Origin: Kiloniellales bacterium
Lineage (GTDB): Bacteria > Pseudomonadota > Alphaproteobacteria > Kiloniellales > JAKSBE01
DNA length: 41,271 bases
Reading direction: 5' to 3'
NCBI GenBank assembly: GCA_022361275.1
Contig: JAKSBE010000587.1
Coordinates: 1 to 41,271, forward strand
Made by a program: the position numbers and the translations under genes. Of the stretch, positions 1 through 7,017 are shown piece by piece. The number at the start of each line of letters is the position of its first letter. Position 1 is the stretch's first letter. The notes under the pieces are model-generated. The model saw only the letters and a program-made list of their open reading frames with translations, did not search any database and had not been told where the DNA came from.

Positions 1-740
1 ATCTCCTCGGGCGTGCCTTCCTTGAAGATCCGCCCGTTGTGCAGCATCGTGACCCGCTCCGCGACCCGCAGCGCCACGTCCATGTCGTGCTCGATGATGA
101 TGAAGCCGATGTGCTCGGGCAGGGCCTGGAGGATCTCCACCAGCTCGGCCCGCTCGGCGGGCGAGAGGCCCGCCGCCGGCTCGTCGAAGAGGATCAGGCG
201 CGGCGCCCCGGCCAGGGCCAGCGCGATCTCGAGCTGGCGCTGCTGGCCGTGGCTCAGGGTCGCGACCTGCAGGTCCCGCGCCGCATCGAGATGCACCGCC
301 TCGAGCAGGGTCTCGGCGAGCTGCATCGCGCTGTCGCTCGGCGCCGGGCGGCGCAAGGAGAAGCGGCGGCGGCCGACGCCCCGGCAGGCCAGGTAGATGT
401 TCTCGATCACGCTCAGCCCGCCGAAGAGCAGCGAGATCTGGTAGGTCCGGCGCAGGCCGCGACGGATCCGCTCGTGGACCGGCAGCGCCGTCACGTCCTC
501 GCCGAACAGCCGAACGCGACCGGTGGTCGGCGGAAAGTCGCCGGTGATCGCGTTGAACAGCGTGGTCTTGCCCGCGCCGTTCGACCCCAGGACCGCGCGC
601 CGCTCGCCCGCCCGGACGGTCAGGTTGATGTCCGCCAGGGCCACCAGCGCGCCGAAGTGGCGGCTGACGGCCTCGAGCTCCAGCGCGAAGCGGCCGGCGC
701 CCCGCAGGCGGGAGAGCGCGTCGGTCCTGGGCGTCGACAT
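1..740 (-). CDS. livG: Branched-chain amino acid-type ABC transporter ATP-binding protein (LivG-like), 3' end outside window
   Basis: Cytoplasmic ATPase that powers a HAAT-family importer together with the LivH and LivM permeases encoded just upstream on the same strand. Reading the minus strand from the ATG at 740 gives MSTPRTDAL, followed by a complete ABC domain: Walker A GSNGAGKTT (usual GPNGAGKTT), Q-loop TYQIS, signature LSHGQQRQLEIAL, Walker B LILFDEPAAGLSP and switch histidine IIIEHDMDV. The TYQ and GQQRQLEIA motifs are typical of LivG. The reading frame is still open at base 1, so the last few residues and probably a livF partner lie outside. Only 9 bases separate it from the binding-protein gene, so they are co-transcribed. 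Family assignment is secure; the substrate cannot be read from the ATPase. Confidence 0.93.
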   Translation of the reverse strand, partial: MSTPRTDALSRLRGAGRFALELEAVSRHFGALVALADINLTVRAGERRAVLGSNGAGKTTLFNAITGDFPPTTGRVRLFGEDVTALPVHERIRRGLRRTYQISLLFGGLSVIENIYLACRGVGRRRFSLRRPAPSDSAMQLAETLLEAVHLDAARDLQVATLSHGQQRQLEIALALAGAPRLILFDEPAAGLSPAERAELVEILQALPEHIGFIIIEHDMDVALRVAERVTMLHNGRIFKEGTPEE

Positions 741-749
741 CCGCCGGGC

Positions 750-1997
750 CTATTCGCAGGTCGGGTTCTCGCGGCGGACCTGGCCGTACTCGAGGAACTT
801 CTCGTAGGGCACGCCGAGGGTCTGGTTGACCTGCGGGATGACCTTGATGGTCTTGTTCAGCAGGTTGCCGTCCGGCCCTTCGGTGACCTCGGTCAGGAAC
901 ATGTCGGCGACGGCCTGGCGCCGCTCGTCGAGGCTGACCTTGCCGGTGGGGGTGTCGAACGCCAGCTTGGCCAGGGCCGCGCGGTACTTGGCACCGCCGT
1001 CGGACAGGTCGCCATTGACCTCGTCCAGCGCCAGCAGCGCCGCCTTGGTGTTGATGTAGTAGCCGTGGGCGAAGAGCGAGGGCGAGGGGAAACCGTCCGG
1101 GAACCGCTTCTTGTAGGCGTCGACGAAGGCCTTCCAGCCGGCGTTGTCCCAGGTGTCCGAGATCGGGCCTGCCGAAGGGGTGCCGACCACGAAGTCGCGG
1201 GTCCGGCCTTTGGAGCCGAGCACCGTCTGGTCGACGGTGATCGAGCCGCCGATCAGGGGCAGCTCGCCGCCGGCCTGCTCGTACTGGGTCAGGAAGTTGA
1301 CCGCGTCCGCGCCGCCCAGGGCGACGTAGATCGCGTCGACGTCGTCCGGCAGCGCGGCGATGACCGAGGCGTAGTCCTTGTTGCCGATCGGGACCCAGAA
1401 GCGGGCGTCGACCGGCGCCTTGCCGCCGAGGCGGCAGAAGGGCTCGAGGAAGCCGAAGACCTGGGTGTAGGGGAAGGAGTAGTCCTCGGCCAGGACCGCG
1501 ACCTTGCGGTAGCCCTTCTCGTTGTAGACATACGCGCCGAGGCCGGCCATCCACTGGGCGCCGTCGGTGTTGAAGCGGAAGAAGTTCTCGGCCGGCTGGC
1601 GCAGGGTGGTGTCCTGGGCGGCGGAGGTGCCGTTCAGGAAGGTGACGCTGGGCTGGGTCTTGGCGTAGTCCTTGACCGCCAGGCCCTCGGAGCCCGAGAG
1701 CGGGCCGATCAGGATCTGCACGCCGTCCTGCTCGACCAGCTTGCGGGTCGCCCGGATCGCGCTGTCCGGCGAGGCGTCGGAAGAGCCCGTGATCAGCTCG
1801 ACCTTCTTGCCGCCGGCGGTGTAGCCGAACTCCTCAAGCGCCAGCTCGACGCCGCGCATGCCGTCCTCGCCGAGCACGGTGAACGCGCCCTCCAGCGTGG
1901 CCAGGGCGCCCATCTTGACCGTGTCCTCCGCGACCGCGGGGCTGGCCAGCGTCAGCACCACCGCCGCCGCGACCGTCTTGCGTCCGATTCGGGGCAT
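750..1997 (-). CDS. Branched-chain amino acid-type ABC transporter substrate-binding protein (periplasmic)
   Basis: Periplasmic-binding protein of Peripla_BP_6 (LivJ/LivK/AmiC) type, 415 aa. The ATG at 1997 is preceded by a strong Shine-Dalgarno (GGGAGGTG, 3 bases before the ATG) and starts a clear Sec signal peptide (MPRIGRKTVAAAVVLTLASP, then AVA before EDTVKMG), so upstream in-frame starts are rejected. The mature protein opens with VKMGALATLEG and includes the fold's GVELALEE and VQILIGPLSGSEG segments. It lies between livM (16 bases upstream) and livG (9 bases downstream), giving the order H-M-SBP-G. The ligand is not predictable: this family carries branched-chain amino acids, amides, urea and aromatic acids. 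The neighbouring TIM-barrel regulator hints at an organic metabolite, but that is only inference. Confidence 0.93.
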   Translation of the reverse strand: MPRIGRKTVAAAVVLTLASPAVAEDTVKMGALATLEGAFTVLGEDGMRGVELALEEFGYTAGGKKVELITGSSDASPDSAIRATRKLVEQDGVQILIGPLSGSEGLAVKDYAKTQPSVTFLNGTSAAQDTTLRQPAENFFRFNTDGAQWMAGLGAYVYNEKGYRKVAVLAEDYSFPYTQVFGFLEPFCRLGGKAPVDARFWVPIGNKDYASVIAALPDDVDAIYVALGGADAVNFLTQYEQAGGELPLIGGSITVDQTVLGSKGRTRDFVVGTPSAGPISDTWDNAGWKAFVDAYKKRFPDGFPSPSLFAHGYYINTKAALLALDEVNGDLSDGGAKYRAALAKLAFDTPTGKVSLDERRQAVADMFLTEVTEGPDGNLLNKTIKVIPQVNQTLGVPYEKFLEYGQVRRENPTCE

Positions 1998-2013
1998 CTT
2001 CACCTCCCGGTTT

Positions 2014-3084
2014 TCAGGTTTGCTCGAGCGATCCGGCGGGATGCCGGCCGTCCCGTTTGTCGTAGCCCGCTGCAGGCTGCGCGTTTCTGCCGAGCCGGAT
2101 CCGGGCACGAAGCCGGCTCCAAAGTCCCAAGAGGCCGTCGGGCGAGAACAGCACGATCAGCAGGAAGGCGGTCCCGATGACCGTGTTGAAGCGTTCCCGG
2201 TCGATCAGGTCGATCGCGAAGTTCTCCAGCAGCACGAAGGCGACCGCGCCCAGAAAGGGGCCGATGGGATGGCGCAGGCCGCCGACCACCGCGATCACCA
2301 GGATGTCGATCACGATGTCGACCCCGACCGAGCCGGGCGAGATCCGGCCGTTGAACCAGACCAGCAGTACCCCCGCCGTGCCGGCGATCAGCCCCGACAG
2401 GAAGTAGGCGGCGATCCGGTGCAGGGTGACGTCGTAGCCCAGCGCCCGCATGCGCCGCGGGTTGTCGCGGATCGCCTGCAGGCTGAGGCCGAAGGTCGAG
2501 CGCGCGCCGTGGAGCACGGCCCAGAGGCAGCCGCCCGCGACCGCCAGGGAGAGGTAGTAGAAGGGCGAGGGGTCGCGCCAGTTCACTCCGAAGAGGACCG
2601 GCGGCGCGACCCCGGCGAAGCCGGTGAAGCCGTTGAAGATGACGTAGTTCTGGCGCACGAAGTAGAAGAAGGCGACGGCGATCGCCAGGGTGATCATGAT
2701 GGTGTAGATCCCCTCGGTCCGCACCGAGATCGCGCCGATGCAGGTGCTCAGCAGGGCGGCGGCGAGCACCGCGGCCGGGACCGTCACCCACCAGGGCCAG
2801 CCCAGACCCATGACCCCGGCGCTGTTGTCGCCCAGGATCGCGACCAGGTAGCCGGCGAAGCCGGCGACCGTCATCTGGGCCAGGCTGACCATGCCGCCGT
2901 AGCCGGCCAGCATCATCAGGGACAGGGCGACGGTCCCCAGGATCAGCGAATAGGCGCCGATCTGGAAGACGAAGAAGTCGGAGGCGAAGCTTGGATAGAC
3001 CAGCAGCAGCACCATCACCGCGACGGCGGCCGGATGGCGTTCCGCGAAGGAGGCGCCGCCGGAGAGGAACCGCCGCGTCGCCAT
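2014..3084 (-). CDS. livM: Branched-chain amino acid-type ABC transporter permease (LivM-like)
   Basis: Inner-membrane permease, 356 aa, with about nine hydrophobic segments beginning near residue 18 (AVAVMVLLLVYPSFASDFFV). The family core is visible: LILGTVALSLMMLAGYGGMVSLAQMTVAGFAGY near residues 33-60, the EAA-like loop AIRDNPRRMRALGYD and the C-terminal GGLRHPIGPFLGA. These are LivM hallmarks. The start ATG at 3084 lies 3 bases after the livH stop, so translation is probably coupled, and the binding-protein ATG follows 16 bases after its stop. The last residues (KRDGRHPAGSLEQT) form a hydrophilic tail without homology that I recognise. Function follows from the family and its neighbours. 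Confidence 0.93.
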   Translation of the reverse strand: MATRRFLSGGASFAERHPAAVAVMVLLLVYPSFASDFFVFQIGAYSLILGTVALSLMMLAGYGGMVSLAQMTVAGFAGYLVAILGDNSAGVMGLGWPWWVTVPAAVLAAALLSTCIGAISVRTEGIYTIMITLAIAVAFFYFVRQNYVIFNGFTGFAGVAPPVLFGVNWRDPSPFYYLSLAVAGGCLWAVLHGARSTFGLSLQAIRDNPRRMRALGYDVTLHRIAAYFLSGLIAGTAGVLLVWFNGRISPGSVGVDIVIDILVIAVVGGLRHPIGPFLGAVAFVLLENFAIDLIDRERFNTVIGTAFLLIVLFSPDGLLGLWSRLRARIRLGRNAQPAAGYDKRDGRHPAGSLEQT

Positions 3085-3087
3085 GGC

Positions 3088-4098
3088 CTAGCGGGTCCCC
3101 ATGATGCCCTGCGGACGCACCGCCAGGACCACGACCAGGATCAGGAAGGTCAGCACCACGCCGTAGGTCGGGAAGTAGGCCAGGCCGAACTGCTCGGCGA
3201 GGCCGATCAGCAAGGCGCCGATGGCAGCGCCGGTCACCGAGCCGAGGCCGCCGACGATCACCACGATCAGGGAGGCCAGCAGGTAGCGGACGTCCTCGCC
3301 CGGCGCGATCGACAGCGCGGTCCCGCCGACCACCCCGGCGAAGCCCGCGAGCCCGGCGCCGATCGCGAAGACCAGGGCGAAGAGCAGCTGCACGTTGACG
3401 CCGCTGGCGGCGAGCATCTGCCGGTCGTTGACCCCGGCGCGGATCATCATCCCGATCCGGGTTCGGTTGAGGAACAGCCAGAGCCCGATCCCGACCGCGA
3501 CGGCGACCGCCAGGACGGTCAGGCGGTAGATCGGATACTTGATGAAGACCGGCTCGCCGGAGGCCTTGACCACCGAGACCACCGGCAGGGTCGCCGCGCC
3601 GAAGAGCCACTCCGGCGGCGCGAACTGGTAGGTGGTGCCGGTCCAGACCGCCAGCATCAGGTCGGCGGCGATGATCGAGATCGCCAGGGTGACCAGGGTC
3701 TGGCGCAGGTCGTCGCCCTCCATGCGGCGGAAGATCAGCACCTGCATCAGGGCCCCGCTGGCGGCCATGGCCAGGAAGGCGACGGCCAGGCCGAGGAACC
3801 AGCTGCCGCTGGCCTCGGCGACCTCGTAGCCGATGTAGCCGCCGAGGAGGTAGAGCGAGCCGTGCGCCAGGTTGACGTTGCGCATCAGCCCGAAGACCAG
3901 GGTGAAGCCGCTCGCGACCAGAAAGTAGAGGCCGCCGAGGGTGACGCCGTTCAGCAGGGTGTTCACGAAGGTCTTCTTGCGGCCGAGGCCCGAGACCAGC
4001 CAATCGGGCCAGACCGCGAAGATCACCCAGAGGAAGACCGCCGCGGCCAGCAGGATCACGATCGCCCAGAAGGTGTGGCGCTCGACGAACCGCCTCAT
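3088..4098 (-). CDS. livH: Branched-chain amino acid-type ABC transporter permease (LivH-like)
   Basis: Inner-membrane permease, 336 aa, first gene of the minus-strand importer operon. It has an N-terminal membrane segment (AIVILLAAAVFLWVIFAVW), then the LivH signature NGVTLGGLYFLVASGFTLVF and NVNLAHGSLYLLGGYIGY, and the cytoplasmic loop GVNDRQMLAASGVNVQLLFA. LivH proteins are usually about 290-310 aa; the excess here is a roughly 40-residue N-terminal extension that includes the extra membrane helix. The ATG at 4098 is the first sensible start; the purine-rich run GGCGAGG upstream is a modest ribosome-binding site. The operon promoter should lie in 4099-4440, which also holds a 10-base-period direct repeat. 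Confidence 0.92.
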   Translation of the reverse strand: MRRFVERHTFWAIVILLAAAVFLWVIFAVWPDWLVSGLGRKKTFVNTLLNGVTLGGLYFLVASGFTLVFGLMRNVNLAHGSLYLLGGYIGYEVAEASGSWFLGLAVAFLAMAASGALMQVLIFRRMEGDDLRQTLVTLAISIIAADLMLAVWTGTTYQFAPPEWLFGAATLPVVSVVKASGEPVFIKYPIYRLTVLAVAVAVGIGLWLFLNRTRIGMMIRAGVNDRQMLAASGVNVQLLFALVFAIGAGLAGFAGVVGGTALSIAPGEDVRYLLASLIVVIVGGLGSVTGAAIGALLIGLAEQFGLAYFPTYGVVLTFLILVVVLAVRPQGIMGTR

Positions 4099-4326
4099 GG
4101 ACCCGGCCTCGCCGGACGGGCGGTTGCGCGAACTTCCGGCTCGGCCGAGGCGGGCGGCATGGCTCCTGTCCTCCCTCGGACGCCGCCGTCTGCGCGGCGG
4201 ACGTCACGATCGTGCCTCGGCGCGGAGGGGCCGTGAAACGGCGGCTCCTGCGCTGCGGCCTTGTCGCGGTCCTTGGCAGAAGCCTCTCCCGACCTGGATT
4301 TCGGTGCAACAGCTTCGCGATTCCGC

Positions 4327-4346
4327 TTTGGGTAAATTTGGGTAAT
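4327..4346. promoter_or_regulatory. Direct repeat (2 x 10 bp) upstream of the liv-type operon
   Basis: TTTGGGTAAA (4327-4336) is followed immediately by TTTGGGTAAT (4337-4346), a head-to-tail repeat with a period of one helical turn. It sits about 230 bases upstream of livH and about 90 bases upstream of the coding-like start of the TIM-barrel frame on the other strand. Same-face repeats of this kind often bind a regulator, and the Fis-type regulator encoded at 5137-6891 would be the obvious candidate. That link is inference only; the repeat could be chance in a locally AT-richer stretch. The rest of 4099-4374 contains no gene that I can support. Confidence 0.25.
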
Positions 4347-4554
4347 CTGGAGGCCTGAGTTGCGAATCACCTGAAAGCGAGGGCGAGGTGGTGTCCCCTC
4401 CTCTGCAGCATCTCGTGACGGCCGGCATGGGACTTCGGCGATCGTCGTCGACTGCCTGAACTGGTGCATCGTACTGCGCGCCGGACGCACGGGCGCCGGG
4501 GTACCCGTCCCGGGGGCGATCCTGACCCTGGCGCCGGGGTTCCGCCACGAGAGC

Positions 4555-5127
4555 ATGCCGAGCGAGGTCGGCATGCTGCTGCCGACCAATGAGGGGCCGA
4601 AGCGCCTGATCGACGCGGTCGTGGCGGACCCCGCCCTTTGCGACGACGCCATGCTCGGCCTGTTCCTGGCCGGTCCCTTTCTCAACATGACCCTGGAAGG
4701 CGCGCGTCTGGCCGGTGCCGGGCTGGGCTGGATCACCAACCTGCCGAGCGTCGAGCAGCAGGACGAGGAGTTCTCACGGCAGCTCGCCGACGTCGGGCTG
4801 GACCGCGGCCGGGAGCTGGCCTGTCTGGCCCGGTTCCGCGCCCAGGGCTTCAGGGTCGCGGCGGTCGTCGCCGACGGGCCCGGCGCGTCGGCGGCCGCGA
4901 CGATCGGACCCGAGGCCCTGATCATCCTGCCCCGGGTCGCCGACTTCGCGGCCGGCTTCCCCTCGCTCCGGCAGCGCGGCGCGGCCGCCCAGGCCGTCGC
5001 CGAGGCCGCGGCCGGCGCGGGCTGGTCCGGCCTTCTGCTCGGCCTGGCCGAGGGCAGCGACGCGGATCACGAGATCCTTTGGCCGGACCGCCTGGACGGC
5101 CTGGTCTGCCGTCCGCGGCCGCTCTGA
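4555..5127 (+). CDS. TIM-barrel (PEP hydrolase-like) protein, start uncertain; possibly a 5'-truncated remnant
   Basis: Frame of 190 aa from the first ATG. It resembles the TIM-barrel signal-transduction / 'phosphoenolpyruvate hydrolase-like' family: LFLAGPFLNMT, ITNLPSV, GLDRGRELACLARFRAQGF and GPEALIILPRVADF line up with the barrel strands of that family and with the N-terminal domain of the regulator at 5137-6891. The same frame stays open back to 4375, and from about 4441 it is strongly coding-like (nearly every third base G or C, reading IVVDCLNWCIVLRAGRTG), which matches a missing barrel strand, yet no ATG, GTG or TTG occurs before 4555. The gene is therefore either started at 4555 and short, started from an unusual codon, or a decayed copy lacking its first 30-40 residues. 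It converges on the regulator gene with a 9-base gap. Confidence 0.5.
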   Translation: MPSEVGMLLPTNEGPKRLIDAVVADPALCDDAMLGLFLAGPFLNMTLEGARLAGAGLGWITNLPSVEQQDEEFSRQLADVGLDRGRELACLARFRAQGFRVAAVVADGPGASAAATIGPEALIILPRVADFAAGFPSLRQRGAAAQAVAEAAAGAGWSGLLLGLAEGSDADHEILWPDRLDGLVCRPRPL

Positions 5128-5136
5128 GCACCGCCG

Positions 5137-6891
5137 CTATCCCGACAGGTCGTACTTCAGGATCTTGTTGTAGAGGGTCTTGCGCGACATCCCCAGCGCC
5201 TCGGCGGTGCGGGTGCGGTTGAAGCCGTGCCGCCAGAGGGCGTCGACGATCCGATCCTTCTCCGTGCGACTGCCGGGCCTCGCGGCGTCCTGTTCCTGCG
5301 GCAGCAGCAGCAGTTCGGCCGGCTGGACCGGCTCGCTGCCGGCGCGCCCGGCCAGCGCGCCCAGCAAGGACCTCAGCTCCGCCTCGTTTCCGGGCCAGAG
5401 GTGAGCGTGCAGCCGTTGCAGCGCCGCCGAGGAAAAGGACGCGCGGTCGAGGGCGGCGCCCGGGCTCTCGGCGGCCAGGGCCTCGAGGCTCGGCAGCAGG
5501 TCGTCGATCCGCTCGCGCAGCGGCGGCAACCGCAGGATCCAGCCCGCCAGGTGGGCGACCAGCGCCGGCTCCAGCCCGGCGCCCAGCAGTTCCTCCGCCT
5601 CCCGTCCCGCGGTGCTCGGGCGCTCGCTGACCAGCACGACCCGCGGCACCACCGGCAGGGCGCGCCGGCTGCCCGGCGCCCGGAAGCCTCCCTCCCGGAG
5701 CGCCCGGGCCAGGCGCCGCTGGGTCGCCGGCGGCAGGCGTTCGGGCGCGTGGATGACCAGCAGCTCGATCGCGCTGTCGGCCAGGGCCGGCCGCTGCCGG
5801 GAGATGGTCTCGCGATGGCCGAAGAGGAAGCCGCGGGCACGGGCCGGGAAGTCCTCGCCGGCGACGTCGACCTGGACCATGACCCGGCTGCCGTCCTTGC
5901 CCGCCCGGCTGCCCAGGGCCTTGAGGACCGGCAGGCTGGGACTCCCGCTCTCGGCCAGCACCAGCACCGGGTCCGGCGTCGCCGCCAGCGCCCGCAGCCG
6001 GCGCAGGAAGTCGAGCTGCGCCTTGGACCGGCCGACGAAGCCGAAGCGCCGCGCCCAGGCCACCAGGCGGTTGCTCTCGCCATCCAGCGCGGCGCGGCGG
6101 CGGCTGGCCTGGCGGAAGCGATCGATCTGGTCGGCGACGGAGTCCTCCAGCGGCATGCGCTCGATGGTGGAGCCGCCGACGTAGCCGTCGATCGGTGCCA
6201 GGCTGAGGACCCGCCCCAGGTCCTCGGCGGTCGCGATCGGCCCGCCCTCCAGGAAGAAGCAGGTCTTGGGATGGATGCGCTTGATCAGGCGGCCGATGTC
6301 GCGGGCGGTGGCGGCGACCTCCTCCAGGCTCGCGCGGCTGCGATGGCCCAGTGCACCGCCGACGTTCCAGCCCAGGTTGAGGCAGACCAGGTCGATCCCG
6401 GCGTCGGCGGCGAGGCGCGCCTGGGTCCGGGTCGCGCAGTAGAACATCGAGGTCAGGCCGGCGTCCTGAACCGCGCGCAGCAGCGCGACCTCGCACTCGA
6501 TGCCGCGCCCGGCCCGGGCCAGGATCTGCTGCATCGGCCGCGAGTAGTGCATGCAGCTCGGGAAGTTGACCGCCCCCGCGAAGCCGGCGTCGCGGACCCA
6601 GGCCGCCACGGCGGCCGGATCGAGCGCCCGGCCCCAGACGTTGACGCCCAGCAAGACCGGGATCCGGCACTGGGTCAGCAGTTCCTCGCGGGCGAAGCCT
6701 TCGGTCAGCACGCCGGCGTCGAAGATCGGCATCATGCAGGCGATCGAGGGCGCGCCCATGTTGCGCAGCCGGCCGGCGTTGATCGCCAGCAGGAAGTCCG
6801 CGCCGCCGCGCTCGGCCGCCAGCGCCGTGTTGCCCGAACCGATGGCGGCGCCGATCAGGAATTTCGCCGAGAAGGGCACGCTTGCGACCAC
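5137..6891 (-). CDS. TIM-barrel sensor / degenerate sigma-54-activator-like / Fis-HTH transcriptional regulator
   Basis: 584 aa, three parts. Residues about 5-260 form a TIM-br_sig_trns (PEP hydrolase-like) barrel: FLIGAAIGSGNTALAAERGG, ADFLLAINAGRLRNMG, IPVLLGVNVWG, FPSCMHYSR, IDLVCLNLGWNVGGALG, CFFLEGGPI, GYVGGSTIERMPLE. Residues about 285-515 keep the outline of an NtrC-type AAA+ domain (FVGRSKAQLDFLRRLRAL, LPPLRERIDDLLP, LWPGNEAELRSL), but Walker A is AESGSPSL, the GAFTGA region reads FGHRETISRQ, and Walker B reads AIELLVIHAPE. Residues 544-580 are a Fis-type helix-turn-helix (RTAEALGMSRKTLYNKILKY). It is known that this barrel occurs as the N-terminal domain of sigma-54 activators; here ATPase and sigma-54 contact appear lost, so it probably acts as a ligand-responsive DNA-binding protein. 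The start is a GTG at 6891. It lies downstream of the amidohydrolase gene on the same strand. Confidence 0.85.
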   Translation of the reverse strand: MVASVPFSAKFLIGAAIGSGNTALAAERGGADFLLAINAGRLRNMGAPSIACMMPIFDAGVLTEGFAREELLTQCRIPVLLGVNVWGRALDPAAVAAWVRDAGFAGAVNFPSCMHYSRPMQQILARAGRGIECEVALLRAVQDAGLTSMFYCATRTQARLAADAGIDLVCLNLGWNVGGALGHRSRASLEEVAATARDIGRLIKRIHPKTCFFLEGGPIATAEDLGRVLSLAPIDGYVGGSTIERMPLEDSVADQIDRFRQASRRRAALDGESNRLVAWARRFGFVGRSKAQLDFLRRLRALAATPDPVLVLAESGSPSLPVLKALGSRAGKDGSRVMVQVDVAGEDFPARARGFLFGHRETISRQRPALADSAIELLVIHAPERLPPATQRRLARALREGGFRAPGSRRALPVVPRVVLVSERPSTAGREAEELLGAGLEPALVAHLAGWILRLPPLRERIDDLLPSLEALAAESPGAALDRASFSSAALQRLHAHLWPGNEAELRSLLGALAGRAGSEPVQPAELLLLPQEQDAARPGSRTEKDRIVDALWRHGFNRTRTAEALGMSRKTLYNKILKYDLSG

Positions 6892-6919
6892 CCCCGAGAC
6901 CCGACCCCTCCTTCGAGTC

Positions 6920-6971
6920 TAGATCAAACTGCGCCTAGTTGGAATCAATTAGGCGCAGATAATTTGATCTA
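6920..6971. promoter_or_regulatory. Long interrupted palindrome (operator or RNA hairpin) between the amidohydrolase and regulator genes
   Basis: Outer arms TAGATCAAA (6920-6928) and TTTGATCTA (6963-6971) match perfectly. Inner arms CTGCGCCTAGTTG (6929-6941) and CAATTAGGCGCAG (6946-6958) match except for one position (a G-U wobble in plus-strand RNA), around a 4-base centre GAAT. The right arm carries an extra ATAA (6959-6962). In total 21 of 22 arm positions are complementary. It lies 29 bases upstream of the regulator's GTG start and about 45 bases after the amidohydrolase stop. There is no U-tract on either strand, so a classical terminator is unlikely; an autoregulatory operator or mRNA processing hairpin fits better. 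The dyad is directly visible; its role is inferred. Confidence 0.6.
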
Positions 6972-7017
6972 TTTCATATAGTTAGGGCAGCCTCAACCCG
7001 GCTGTCCATAGGCGGGC

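Noticed and set aside
39-4236. Very long plus-strand open frames opposite the liv-type operon
   Set aside because: They are antisense frames rich in Arg, Gly, Asp and Gln, as expected opposite GC-rich genes; the minus-strand proteins carry all conserved motifs.
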